Part shown: positions 37,224 through 45,930 of the stretch, piece by piece | How positions within the stretch are numbered: the first letter of the stretch is position 1 | Layout: every line of letters starts with the position of its first letter | NCBI RefSeq assembly: GCF_001661495.1 | Contig: NZ_BDDT01000004.1 | Location: 62,001-126,000 of the forward strand | DNA from: Pseudoalteromonas prydzensis | Lineage (GTDB): Bacteria > Pseudomonadota > Gammaproteobacteria > Enterobacterales > Alteromonadaceae | Reading direction: 5' to 3' | Length of the DNA stretch: 64,000 nt | Position numbers and translations under genes: made by a program | Notes under the pieces: generated by a model | Told to the model about the DNA's origin: nothing | Seen by the model: only the letters and a program-made list of their open reading frames with translations | Database searches by the model: none

Positions 37224-39743
37224 TTAAAAATTATAGGTTATATTACCATAGATAAAACGGCCATCTAGGCTATATGGTGTAAAGGAACTGTAGGTAAATA
37301 TCTGATTAAAATCGCTATAACCTATGTTGCTCACGGTATCTTGCGGGTATTGGTCAAATAAGTTGTTAGCTCCTAAAGCCAGTTTCCATTGCTCAGTTGG
37401 ACGATACGCCACTTCTAAATCAGTGATCCATTTAGCCGCAATCACTTCATCACCCTCTACTGTGCTAGCGGCATCAACCACTTCACCATAGCGAGTCGCA
37501 CGTAGGGTAGTTTGAAATTTATCAATATCCCATGTTGCTGACAAATTCCACTTATCATTTGGTGTGCCTTTTTCAAAACGGGTGATTTCACGGCGCGCAA
37601 AATACTGGTAATCACCACCTAGCGCTTCAAGCTCTGGCGGGTTTTCTTTGACATTAGTAACTTCAGTGTCGTTAAAATTAACGGCAGCGCTTAAGCGTAA
37701 ATCACCATAGCTTTGTAAGCCTAATGAATAGGTCGCAACGATATCGACACCTTGAGTACGAGAATCAATGGCATTGGTAAAGTAACGCACACTTTGGGTA
37801 TTAAGCTCGCCAGCTTGAACTAAAATAGCCTCAACTTCGGGCCCTTGCAGGTTTTCAGATAATACAATGCGGTCATCAATTTCAATACGATAGGCATCAA
37901 GCGTTAGGCTAAAGTTACCTTCAGTAAAGATAAAGCCTGCCGTCATATTTACTGACTCTTCCGCATCAAGCTCACGAGCGCCCAACGCTTGTGCTGCAGG
38001 TTCATCCACAGGGAATAAGCCAACTTCACTAGGTACGCCGTTTTCAAATACTGTACTGACTGATTTATATGAAGTTTGCGCAAGCGAAGGGGCTCTAAAA
38101 CCGCTGCTAATAGCGCCGCGTAACGATAATGACTCGTTAATACTCAAGCGAGACGCAAGTTTTGCGGTAAAAGTGCTGCCAAAGTCACTGTAATCTTCAA
38201 AACGCCCAGCAAGAACCACATTCCAATCTTCAGTTAAATACGTGTCAAACTCAGCAAATAACGCTACATTGTGGCGGCTTTTATCGGTCGCACTGTCCGG
38301 TGAAAATCCCGCTAATACTTGTGCGCCGCCTGCTGCAACAGGAACACCATTTTCATCAAGTACAGTGATGTAAGAAGCTTCTTCACCGGCTTTGATTTGA
38401 TAGTTCTCATGGCGATATTCAGCGCCAACAGTCACAAACACATCATCAGGTAAGCCAAAGTCAAAACTGTTGCTTGCATCCATGTTTACTAGGTATTGTT
38501 CGTAAACGAGTGAACCGTTATCAAACTCAGTCGGGCTGTCTATACCCATAGAGGTGTTTAAGCTATTACTAACACCTAGACCAAAATCATTCAGCCCGTA
38601 GTTTGTGCTGATATCCCATGTCCAGTCGTTAGTTTCGCCATTGAGGCCAAGTGCAAACGAGTAGTCATCTACATCCGTGTCTATTTGTGGCAAAAAGCCA
38701 TCGGGGTAAACTTCGGTTAAATTACGCGAATCTTTCGCACGACGATAAAAGCCGCCAGAGTTACCTTTACGATTTGAATAGCTGGCAAATGAGTAAAGTG
38801 CTAGCGTGTCATTAAAGTCATAACCTAGGTTATAAAACACTGCAATGTCTTCAATATCTGCTTTACCAAAGCGGTGATTGTAACGGTCAAAGTCAAACTC
38901 GCGTGAGTCTAACGCGCCATTCACATCGCGGTTATATTGTTCGCGTTCATCAATACCTGAGCGATTGGTTGGTTCATTATTACGTGATTCAATCGAAATA
39001 TTTAAAAAGCCGTTATCAGCAAACGAAAAGCCGGCATTCGCGCTGGCTGTGCGTGAAATACCGTCGTTTAATTTACGGTCACTGCCTTTAGCAAAGCTTA
39101 GATTACCAGAGTCATCAGCTGTGGTGCTGAGTAATTGCGGCGAGCCGGCCATTTGTGTTTGGTACTCACCATAGGTGTAGCTAACTGTACCACCGTCATC
39201 GGCATCTTTAAGGATGATGTTGATCACTCCAGCAATAGCGTCAGAGCCATATTGTGCAGCTGCACCGTCACGCAGTACTTCAACACGTTTAATTGCAGAG
39301 GTAGGAATATTATTTAAATCAACGGCGGTAGAGCCGCGGCCCACTGTGCCGCCTAAATTTAATAATGCACCAGAGTGACGGCGCTTACCGTTTACCAGTA
39401 CTAAGGTGTGATCGGGTGCTAGGCCTCTCAATACCGCAGGCTTAGCATGATCTGTTCCATCAGCAAGCGTGGCACTTGGGTAGTTAAAGCTGGGTAATTG
39501 CGCCGCAAGCACTTGGCTTATTTCAAGCTGGCCGGTGGTGGCTAAGTCGCGGCTTGTTAATAAATCAACAGGGACTGTGCTTTGGGCGATACTACGTAAA
39601 CTGCGTCTGGTTCCGGTAACGGAAATTACTTCGATGTCTTTTGCTGTATTTACAGCATTTTGCTCAACAGCGATTGCAGTCACTGAGGTAGCCAATGTAC
39701 TTGCGATAGCAAGTTGCAAGGGTAGTTTGTTAAATAGTTTCAT
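37224..39743 (-). CDS. TonB-dependent receptor
   Basis: Outer membrane transporter with TonB-driven uptake. The 839-residue product has a signal peptide (LPLQLAIASTLATSVTAIA), a TonB-box-like EVISVTGTRRSL, the plug domain (PAVLRGLAPDHTLVLVNGKR, VEVLRDGAAAQYGSDAIAGV) and a long 22-strand barrel ending in SLDGRFIYGNITYNF, with terminal Phe. I use ATG 39743, which gives a proper signal peptide; a frame from 39800 adds 19 unneeded residues. The substrate is unknown, and no Fur box or carbohydrate genes lie near. Confidence 0.93.
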   Translation of the reverse strand: MKLFNKLPLQLAIASTLATSVTAIAVEQNAVNTAKDIEVISVTGTRRSLRSIAQSTVPVDLLTSRDLATTGQLEISQVLAAQLPSFNYPSATLADGTDHAKPAVLRGLAPDHTLVLVNGKRRHSGALLNLGGTVGRGSTAVDLNNIPTSAIKRVEVLRDGAAAQYGSDAIAGVINIILKDADDGGTVSYTYGEYQTQMAGSPQLLSTTADDSGNLSFAKGSDRKLNDGISRTASANAGFSFADNGFLNISIESRNNEPTNRSGIDEREQYNRDVNGALDSREFDFDRYNHRFGKADIEDIAVFYNLGYDFNDTLALYSFASYSNRKGNSGGFYRRAKDSRNLTEVYPDGFLPQIDTDVDDYSFALGLNGETNDWTWDISTNYGLNDFGLGVSNSLNTSMGIDSPTEFDNGSLVYEQYLVNMDASNSFDFGLPDDVFVTVGAEYRHENYQIKAGEEASYITVLDENGVPVAAGGAQVLAGFSPDSATDKSRHNVALFAEFDTYLTEDWNVVLAGRFEDYSDFGSTFTAKLASRLSINESLSLRGAISSGFRAPSLAQTSYKSVSTVFENGVPSEVGLFPVDEPAAQALGARELDAEESVNMTAGFIFTEGNFSLTLDAYRIEIDDRIVLSENLQGPEVEAILVQAGELNTQSVRYFTNAIDSRTQGVDIVATYSLGLQSYGDLRLSAAVNFNDTEVTNVKENPPELEALGGDYQYFARREITRFEKGTPNDKWNLSATWDIDKFQTTLRATRYGEVVDAASTVEGDEVIAAKWITDLEVAYRPTEQWKLALGANNLFDQYPQDTVSNIGYSDFNQIFTYSSFTPYSLDGRFIYGNITYNF

Positions 39744-39887
39744 TGTTGATCCCGTGTTGTTGTCATACGCTGCACAGTGTATAAAGCGTAATGGGAACAA
39801 ACAAATAACATTAAAGTATAGTATATGTGTAATTAAAGGTATTTGTTAATATTGGTGGAGCCTTGTTAGTAAAGTGTTTATTTGTAC

Positions 39888-40883
39888 TTATGCGCTTACA
39901 CTGATTTTATTTCTGCCATCAGTTTTTGCTCTGTATAGTGCCGTATCAGCTGCGCATATAAGTGCTTCACAAGTACGATATTGATTATTAAATTCACAGG
40001 CAATACCTTGGCTAACACTAATCTTAACTTCTGGCGGTAAGCCAATATCTGTAAATGTCATGGCATTAATTTGTTGTTGAATATGTTTAGCAACAACGCT
40101 GGCACTGTCACGATTACAACGCGGTAATATAACCGCAAATTCTTCACCGCCATAGCGAGCGGCTAAACAATCTCTTGAGGGTATACATTGTAAAATCACT
40201 TTAGCTATTTTTTGCAAACATTTATCGCCTTTAATATGACCATAGGTATCATTAAACTTTTTAAAGTGATCAACATCAATGAGTATACTACTCAATGGCT
40301 GGTGGCTTTGAATGCTTTCTGACCAGTATTTATTTAATGATTCATCCAATGTGAAACGATTAGCAAGCCCAGTTAAATGATCTGTAGATGCTTGTACTTT
40401 TAATTTGTTATATGTCGCTTTGTGAATACTTAAATCATGCAGTATGCATACATAAAGTTTTTGTGCAGACGCAATACTTGCTGGCATATTAGAAATAGAT
40501 AAATCGGCTTCCAGTATATTGCCATCCGCTTTATTTATTTTTACTTCATTAGGACCAAAGTTAAGGCGAGTATCTTTTATATCTAACCAGTTTAGTAGCG
40601 TATACATGTATTTGTCGCGATCAGCTTCGTGTAAAAACTGTAGCAAGCTTTGCCCAATCAATGACTGCTGAGAGTCACCTAAAAATTGTGCCGCCATCGG
40701 ATTAACAAACTCAAACGTACCTTGTTCATCGATGATAAAAATACCTTCACTGGTGCCGTTGAATAATTCAATTAAAGCACCAAACTGTAAGTGAGAAAGG
40801 CAAGTTGAAAGGCTTTTACCAGTCGTTACTGACTGTTTAATGGCACTAAGTATTTGGTTATTGTTGGTTGTTTGCTTAGACAC
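39888..40883 (-). CDS. PAS-GGDEF diguanylate cyclase
   Basis: Makes cyclic-di-GMP from two GTP. The 331-residue soluble protein has an N-terminal PAS domain (about 36-155, GIFIIDEQGTFEFVNPMA) and a GGDEF domain with the intact active site RYGGEEF, ASTDHLTGLANR and ILIDVDHFKKFNDTYGH. The usual inhibitory I-site RxxD is PSRD here, so product inhibition through that site is probably absent. No membrane segments. Monocistronic by appearance, upstream of the divergently placed TonB receptor end. Confidence 0.92.
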   Translation of the reverse strand: MSKQTTNNNQILSAIKQSVTTGKSLSTCLSHLQFGALIELFNGTSEGIFIIDEQGTFEFVNPMAAQFLGDSQQSLIGQSLLQFLHEADRDKYMYTLLNWLDIKDTRLNFGPNEVKINKADGNILEADLSISNMPASIASAQKLYVCILHDLSIHKATYNKLKVQASTDHLTGLANRFTLDESLNKYWSESIQSHQPLSSILIDVDHFKKFNDTYGHIKGDKCLQKIAKVILQCIPSRDCLAARYGGEEFAVILPRCNRDSASVVAKHIQQQINAMTFTDIGLPPEVKISVSQGIACEFNNQYRTCEALICAADTALYRAKTDGRNKISVSA

Positions 40884-41010
40884 GATTATTCCTTTACGCT
40901 TTCGTATACGTTTTTGGTGTCTATAAATTTACTTAAAAAAGTGCAAATAAACCTTCTGGTAACCTTCTGGTTTTAAAGTGCTGATTTTTATTGTTTTATT
41001 TTTTAATTTA

Positions 41011-41032
41011 CACAGGTTTTAACTAACCTGTG
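41011..41032. repeat. Inverted repeat beyond the decayed small-protein frame
   Basis: CACAGGTT / AACCTGTG with a 6-base spacer. It shares CACAGG...CCTGTGCAA with the stronger hairpin at 41313-41347 and stands in the same place relative to a related reading frame, so it may be a decayed terminator. Confidence 0.4.
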
Positions 41033-41060
41033 CAAAGTGTTCAGGCGTTCTTAGCCTGTT

Positions 41061-41261
41061 TTAGTGAGGTTTTTTGTTATTTTCAACTTGCAGGTCGGCG
41101 CTTAAGCCTAACTCACGCAGGTCAAACCTTGCTTGTTTTACTGTTGGCTGTTGCACTCGTTGCTGAAGATCATCAACGGCAGTTGTTACAACAATATCGC
41201 CTACGTGGTGTTTTAGCTGCAAGTCATAACGTGTTGCCAGGTTGGTAAAAGAAGTTCTTCC
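41061..41261 (-). pseudogene. Decayed reading frame related to the 41376-41750 gene
   Basis: A 66-codon open stretch on the minus strand without a plausible start codon. It ends in LSADLQVENNKKPH, comparable to the ESADPQIKNIEK end of the neighbouring protein, and the DNA for this end is alignable over about 38 bases, including AGGTCGGCGCTT/GGGTCGGCGCTT on the plus strand. The upstream part shows no clear match. Probably the 3' remains of a duplicated small-protein gene. Confidence 0.5.
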
Positions 41262-41312
41262 CTATATAACGTTATTTAGTAATGAGTGGCGTTAAGGTGT
41301 CTGGTTTATAAA

Positions 41313-41347
41313 AAATTGCACAGGAGTAAATTAGCCCTGTGCAATTT
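41313..41347 (-). terminator. Terminator of the STAND NTPase/small protein operon
   Basis: Perfect 12-base arms AAATTGCACAGG / CCTGTGCAATTT around an 11-base loop; the minus strand continues TTTTTTAT. It is 29 bases after the small protein stop. Confidence 0.85.
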
Positions 41348-41375
41348 GGAAAGTAAAATCAAATGTTGTTAATAG

Positions 41376-41750
41376 TTATTTTTCTATATTTTTAATTTGC
41401 GGGTCGGCGCTTTCATAGGCTTTACCATTGCACTCAACATTAAATATTAAACACGCAGTGCCAAGGTTTTCATCGGTGTCTGTAACGGTGATTGATTGGC
41501 CATTATCATTGACTTCTGTTGTAAAATCGTTGGCACAGCTGCCTTCTTTGTCGGTGATAGTGGCTCCGGTGAATAAAAAACCTTTAGCAAGTGTTGCTTC
41601 ATTTAAGCTATAAATACCTGCGGTTTCAGTTCTGACAACGCCACCGCCAGTAACTTCTTTGTTATCTCTAAAGTATGTAAAATTGGCGTTGTTGCTACTG
41701 TCTAGTTCAATATTGACAGTAAAGTTAATGTGCTCTTGGGTGTTATTCAT
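41376..41750 (-). CDS. Small protein with C-terminal DPQI motif
   Basis: The 124-residue product lacks a signal peptide and reads as a beta-rich domain (INFTVNIELDSSNNANFTYF, GQSITVTDTDENLG) with three cysteines and the ending SADPQIKNIEK. It resembles small proteins of marine gammaproteobacteria with a DP-x-x-x-N tail ('DP-EP'-like), whose role is unknown to me. AAAGGAAATAAT precedes the ATG, and the gene lies 22 bases after the large STAND NTPase gene, so both are probably one transcript ended by the strong hairpin. A related remnant lies beyond. Confidence 0.72.
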   Translation of the reverse strand: MNNTQEHINFTVNIELDSSNNANFTYFRDNKEVTGGGVVRTETAGIYSLNEATLAKGFLFTGATITDKEGSCANDFTTEVNDNGQSITVTDTDENLGTACLIFNVECNGKAYESADPQIKNIEK

Positions 41751-41772
41751 ATTATTTCCTTTGTATTTATGG

Positions 41773-44700
41773 TTATAGTTTAAAGTTTGTAATACCTAGT
41801 TTTACTAGGCTTGCTTTTATTTCTGGTATTTCGTTTGCTCGATTTAAGCAAGTGTACGCCTGTACCAGCGGGTACGTTATGTGGACGCTTTGGTTTATTT
41901 TTACTGTTTGAGTAATTGTTTTAAACGCATTTAAGCAAAACGGTTCTCGTTGTAAACTTGTTGCAGCTAATTTAGCTTTAAGTAGATTTATATTTGTTAG
42001 AGTTACGTAATCTCCAGTCTTCATTTGCTTAGCTATGTACTGTTTATAGTCGTCGTTATTATCGAGTGCCGTTAATAACTCATGCGCTTCGTTTGGTGAC
42101 TGTCTATCAATAAAGTACTGTATAAGGCTCAATTGAGTATTAATTGTGAGGTTATTTATAAAGCCTTGAATTTGCAAAAAGTTGATAATATCCTTAACTC
42201 GGTTATCAATTTTTTTGTCTACTGAAAGTGTTAGCTGGTGGGCTAAAAAGCGATAATAAGCACGTTGAAATTCTTTACTTTTTGGATCTTGTAATTGAGC
42301 ATTATTAATTGTGTTAGTCGCTTGTTTAGCATAATTGTAGGCGGTTTGTTTATTCGGTAGATAACTAAAAAGGTAGCTTTGCTGTATAAAAGTGTTTGCT
42401 AAATCAGATAATAAACTTGCATCAGCTGGGTATTCCAATAGCATATTTGACAATTCACTTGAGGCATTTGCATACATGTTTAGCGCGGCATTAAAGTTAC
42501 CTAACCTTTCTTCGGTTTTTGCAAGCCAGCTAATTGTGTCTGCTTTATCACGTAATAAGTTTTTATTGCTGGGTTTAAGCTCAAGTGCTTTGTTTTTAAG
42601 AGTAAGCGACTCTGTGAAGTTTTGTTTCGCGGCAGTGTAGTTAAATTGCTTTAAATACAAAGACCCCAATGAGTTATGTGAATACGATAACTCCATAATA
42701 GAGTTAAAATCATTGGGTGCTAGGGAGTGCATTTTTTCGCTATAAGCGTGGTATTTTTTAAACATTGGCTCAGTGGCAGCGTAATCATTTTTATCATAAC
42801 TTAGCTGGCCTAACCAAAAGGCATTGGCACCAGCAAGCGTTAGCAGCTCTAAATTATTAGGCTGTATTTTTAAAAGTGCCTCAAGGCGAGTGCGGGCGTT
42901 TTCAAACGCGGTATAGGCTTCACTGGTTTTGCCGCGGGAATAGGCCACTTCCCCCATAGCCTCAAGAGTTTGTGCGTACTGAAAGCGGTTGTTAAATTCG
43001 GCTTTTTGGTCTGTAAAGCTAAAGAGAGAGTTGCCCTCATCAGCTTGATTGGTAAAGTATTCCAGCGCTTTATTGCTTATGCCATCCAGCAAATCCATAC
43101 GTTTAACGCTACGCAGTTTATCGGCAAATTCCCCCACCATAAAGCCAAGTAGGCTTTCGGCTTCGAGTCGTTTTTGCTGCGCGATTTGCTCGGCGTGGTA
43201 ACTGCGCACGCCCATAAAACTGGCAATAAAACTGAGTAAGACAAGGGCAACCGCAGTGGCTTGTAACACGCGCTTTTTACGCTTTGCCCGGCGGTTTGAT
43301 GCTTTAATTAAACTCAGCTCAGCAGCGCTTAAGCTAAACATCGGATTATTTACAAGGCTTTGCGCTTCTTGCAGTGGTTTACCTTGGGCTAATAAAAGGT
43401 CGCTGTGCTTTTGCTCGTTTAACCAACGTTCGGTGGCAATTTGCAAACGGCTTTTAATAGCTAAACTTTGTTGATGTTGGTTTATCCAGTTTATGGCGCG
43501 TTGCCAATGACGCAGCAGCGCCTCATGGGCCAAACTAAAACAGGCTTGCTCATTTTTAAGGTGCGATACAAATAAACGGCTTTCAACCATCGCTTGTGCC
43601 AGCTGTGTTTGTGCAGGGTCGGTGAGTTCATCCCAACGTGCTGCGCGGCTGGTGAGGGTTTCACCATCAGCGTGCAGGGTAATGAGCTTTGATAATACCA
43701 AGCTCAGCTGGGCTTGTTGTTGCTTGGGCAGTTGTGTAAATACTTGCTCAGCTTTTTGGCCAATCGCGCCTTCAATACCGCCCAATGCTTGATATTCAGA
43801 GACTAATAGCTCATCGTTTTCGCTGCGTTGTAAGTACAGTTGTTGCAAAGTGTATTGCAACATTGGCAGGGCATCGGGGTTATTGGCGGTGTCGTTACAG
43901 AGAATTTCATCCAGTGGGGTTTGATGCTCAGGATCAAGCTGCCAACTAAGCCCCGCGGCTAAGGCTGGTAAGCGGATCATTTGCTTTAATTCAGCGCGCG
44001 TTGGCGGCAATAAGTCAAAATGGGCGCCATTGGCTTTACCAGCCATTAAACTTGGTTGATTGACCACTTGCGGGTAAAAGTCATTACGACAGGCGCTAAA
44101 AATAATCATGCAATTACTGGTGGCCAATAATTCTATAATCGTTAAAAAGTGACTGCGCTCTTGCTCACTAAATACTGGCGATGAAAGTAATACTTCTAAC
44201 CGGTCGATAAATAAAAATAAATACGGTTTAACGTGGCTGCTTTGCTGTTGGCTTAAAGCTGTTTGGCTGAACTCAATGACTTGCTCAGGCGCGTTTTGTA
44301 ATAACTCGCTTAAGGTATCGGCACTCAGGTCGGTGAAAACAGGGGCGTCGTTGATTTCTAAATCAAGCAGGGTAGAGGCTAAATCGAGTAATAGCCGATT
44401 TTTACTTATATCAGCAAAATCAAGTTGGCAGTATGACTCGACCCGAAAGCCATCAAAGCCCGACTCACTCATTAATGCCGGCAATATACCTGCATTGATC
44501 AAGGATGACTTACCCGAGCCGCTAGAGCCAAGTAATAAGCTAAAAGCACGGCCATAATTTATTTGCGCCGATACTCGTTGTAGTAAGGTGTTTATTTGTT
44601 TGGTTCGGCCAAAAAATACATCTGCTTCATTGGGGGTGAACGCGCTTAAGCCAACAAAAGGTGAACTGCCTTGCCATTTTGTGTGGCTTGCTTTTTGTTC

Positions 44701-45027
44701 TTCATTTAATGGGAAATCTATCTTGGCAATAACGCGGTAGCCACGTTTGCGGATTGTCTCTATGTATTGCGGATCATTGGCTTTGTCATCAAAGACTTTA
44801 CGTAATTGCGTAATGACTTTGTGTAAGGGGTTATCTCCCACTGCAACAGTGGGCCAGCAGTGATTAATGATCTCTTCACTGCTAACTAACTCTCCTTGTT
44901 TTTCGCATAATAACAATAAAACATCCATCGCTTTTGGCTCAAGTTGTTTGACTTGCGCGCCTCGTAGTAAGCTATTGGTGGCAGGTGTTACTTGCCATTC
45001 ACCGACAAAGAAAACAGGTTTACTCAT
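41773..45027 (-). CDS. Winged-helix, nSTAND1 NTPase, membrane and TPR protein
   Basis: The 1084-residue protein joins four parts: an OmpR/CadC-type winged helix (residues 1-103, KVITQLRKVFDDKANDPQYIETIRKRG region), an nSTAND1 NTPase opening PFVGLSAFTPNEADVFFGR with P-loop GSSGSGKSS (167-175), Walker B-like LFLFIDRLE (271-279) and the LAHEALLRHW motif near 500, one transmembrane helix (about 588-606), and a C-terminal TPR array. This fits a membrane-bound transcription factor gated by NTP and ligand binding. STAND NTPases often act in signalling or defence. Its only close partner is the small protein gene downstream. Confidence 0.88.
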   Translation of the reverse strand: MSKPVFFVGEWQVTPATNSLLRGAQVKQLEPKAMDVLLLLCEKQGELVSSEEIINHCWPTVAVGDNPLHKVITQLRKVFDDKANDPQYIETIRKRGYRVIAKIDFPLNEEQKASHTKWQGSSPFVGLSAFTPNEADVFFGRTKQINTLLQRVSAQINYGRAFSLLLGSSGSGKSSLINAGILPALMSESGFDGFRVESYCQLDFADISKNRLLLDLASTLLDLEINDAPVFTDLSADTLSELLQNAPEQVIEFSQTALSQQQSSHVKPYLFLFIDRLEVLLSSPVFSEQERSHFLTIIELLATSNCMIIFSACRNDFYPQVVNQPSLMAGKANGAHFDLLPPTRAELKQMIRLPALAAGLSWQLDPEHQTPLDEILCNDTANNPDALPMLQYTLQQLYLQRSENDELLVSEYQALGGIEGAIGQKAEQVFTQLPKQQQAQLSLVLSKLITLHADGETLTSRAARWDELTDPAQTQLAQAMVESRLFVSHLKNEQACFSLAHEALLRHWQRAINWINQHQQSLAIKSRLQIATERWLNEQKHSDLLLAQGKPLQEAQSLVNNPMFSLSAAELSLIKASNRRAKRKKRVLQATAVALVLLSFIASFMGVRSYHAEQIAQQKRLEAESLLGFMVGEFADKLRSVKRMDLLDGISNKALEYFTNQADEGNSLFSFTDQKAEFNNRFQYAQTLEAMGEVAYSRGKTSEAYTAFENARTRLEALLKIQPNNLELLTLAGANAFWLGQLSYDKNDYAATEPMFKKYHAYSEKMHSLAPNDFNSIMELSYSHNSLGSLYLKQFNYTAAKQNFTESLTLKNKALELKPSNKNLLRDKADTISWLAKTEERLGNFNAALNMYANASSELSNMLLEYPADASLLSDLANTFIQQSYLFSYLPNKQTAYNYAKQATNTINNAQLQDPKSKEFQRAYYRFLAHQLTLSVDKKIDNRVKDIINFLQIQGFINNLTINTQLSLIQYFIDRQSPNEAHELLTALDNNDDYKQYIAKQMKTGDYVTLTNINLLKAKLAATSLQREPFCLNAFKTITQTVKINQSVHITYPLVQAYTCLNRANEIPEIKASLVKLGITNFKL

Positions 45028-45184
45028 GCAGGGCTCATCATTGTTATTTTTAAAATTGAGATTACTTCAACAGGTTTTTTTATCCTACTGCAAGCAATAA
45101 ATTAATACAATATTCTGAGTTAAATGTTAAAAAGCTTCATTAAACAGTTACAGTACGAGAGGTGTCTTATTTACGTTACTTTAT

Positions 45185-45244
45185 GTAAAGTTTGCTTGAC
45201 TTTGATGTGGGCCTCAATAATACTTAGTCAAGTTTACTTGACTA
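45185..45244 (+). promoter_or_regulatory. Promoter with two operator copies for the XRE pair
   Basis: GTAAAGTTTGCTTGAC (45185-45200) and GTCAAGTTTACTTGAC (45227-45242) are near-identical 16-base palindromes exactly 42 bases apart, four helical turns. The first overlaps a -35 TTGACT (45196) paired with TAATAC (45218); the second sits at the expected start of transcription. The layout fits autorepression by the XRE protein. Confidence 0.65.
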
Positions 45245-45257
45245 AAAAGGCGAGAGC

Positions 45258-45692
45258 ATGAAACAACAAACAGGATTAACATTCAAACAACGCAATAAAC
45301 TAAACACAGTGCATTTAGCAAAGTGGACTTTGGCATGGGTTTTAACTCTGGCGCTTGCGTCATTCGGGCCATTATTGCTGTGGGGCGAGCAGAATACGCT
45401 ACTTAGTATAGTGGCGGTTATGATCAATATTAGTGCGGGTATCATGATGATTTTGGCAAATAAACGTCATTTAGCTGGCTTAGATGAATTGCTGCAACGG
45501 TTACATTTAAATGCAATGGCAATTACCTTAGGAGGGAGTTTAGTATTTGGTTTAGCATACTCGGTATTACAAACGAGCGGGGTAGTTTCGCTGCGACAAG
45601 GGATTTCTCATTTAATGATGTTTATGGGGATAACTTATTTAGTGTGTGTCGTAGTGATGAATAAACAACTTGGCGCTGAGGACGAAGAATGA
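45258..45692 (+). CDS. Four-helix membrane protein in an XRE pair
   Basis: The 144-residue protein has about four hydrophobic helices (LAKWTLAWVLTLALASFGPL, IVAVMINISAGIMMILA, MAITLGGSLVFGLAYSVL, LMMFMGITYLVCVVVM) and a short charged tail (KQLGAEDEE). No named family is recognised, but membrane protein/XRE pairs of this form are common in Alteromonadales and relatives. AAGGCGAGAGC precedes the ATG. Its stop overlaps the XRE start in ATGA. The protein may sense the membrane and control the regulator; this is inference. Confidence 0.75.
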   Translation: MKQQTGLTFKQRNKLNTVHLAKWTLAWVLTLALASFGPLLLWGEQNTLLSIVAVMINISAGIMMILANKRHLAGLDELLQRLHLNAMAITLGGSLVFGLAYSVLQTSGVVSLRQGISHLMMFMGITYLVCVVVMNKQLGAEDEE

Positions 45693-45886
45693 AAAACCGC
45701 CTTAAAGTACTGCGCGCGGAGCATAACCTAACTCAGGCAAAATTAGCTGAGCTACTTGATGTATCAAGGCAAACGGTGAATGCCATTGAAAAAGGCAAGT
45801 TTGATCCTAGCTTACCTTTAGCGTTTAAAGCCGCTCGGTTATTTAAATTAAAAATTGAAGATATCTTTCAAGATGAAGAGCTATAA
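45689..45886 (+). CDS. XRE-family transcriptional regulator (YozG-like)
   Basis: A 65-residue one-domain Cro/C1-type repressor: KNRLKVLRAEHNLTQAKLAE, then the recognition helix region DVSRQTVNAIEKGKFDPSLP, and the C-terminal FKLKIEDIFQDEE, as in YozG-type proteins. It is translated with the upstream membrane protein through an ATGA overlap. The two 16-base palindromes upstream of the pair are its likely operators. A long hairpin follows the stop. Confidence 0.92.
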   Translation: MKNRLKVLRAEHNLTQAKLAELLDVSRQTVNAIEKGKFDPSLPLAFKAARLFKLKIEDIFQDEEL

Positions 45887-45889
45887 AGT

Positions 45890-45924
45890 CTATACTCTGC
45901 GTGCTTAAAGTACGCAGAGTATAG
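45890..45924. terminator. Long hairpin between XRE gene and MFS gene
   Basis: Perfect 13-base arms CTATACTCTGCGT / ACGCAGAGTATAG with a 9-base loop, between convergent genes. It has no clear T-run, so it may act as a bidirectional transcription barrier or 3' end stabiliser. Confidence 0.6.
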
Positions 45925-45930
45925 TGCTGT

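Noticed and set aside
41030..41248. Plus-strand 72-codon frame
   Set aside because: Antisense to the decayed minus-strand frame, which has a protein-level resemblance to the neighbouring gene; the plus frame has no ribosome site.
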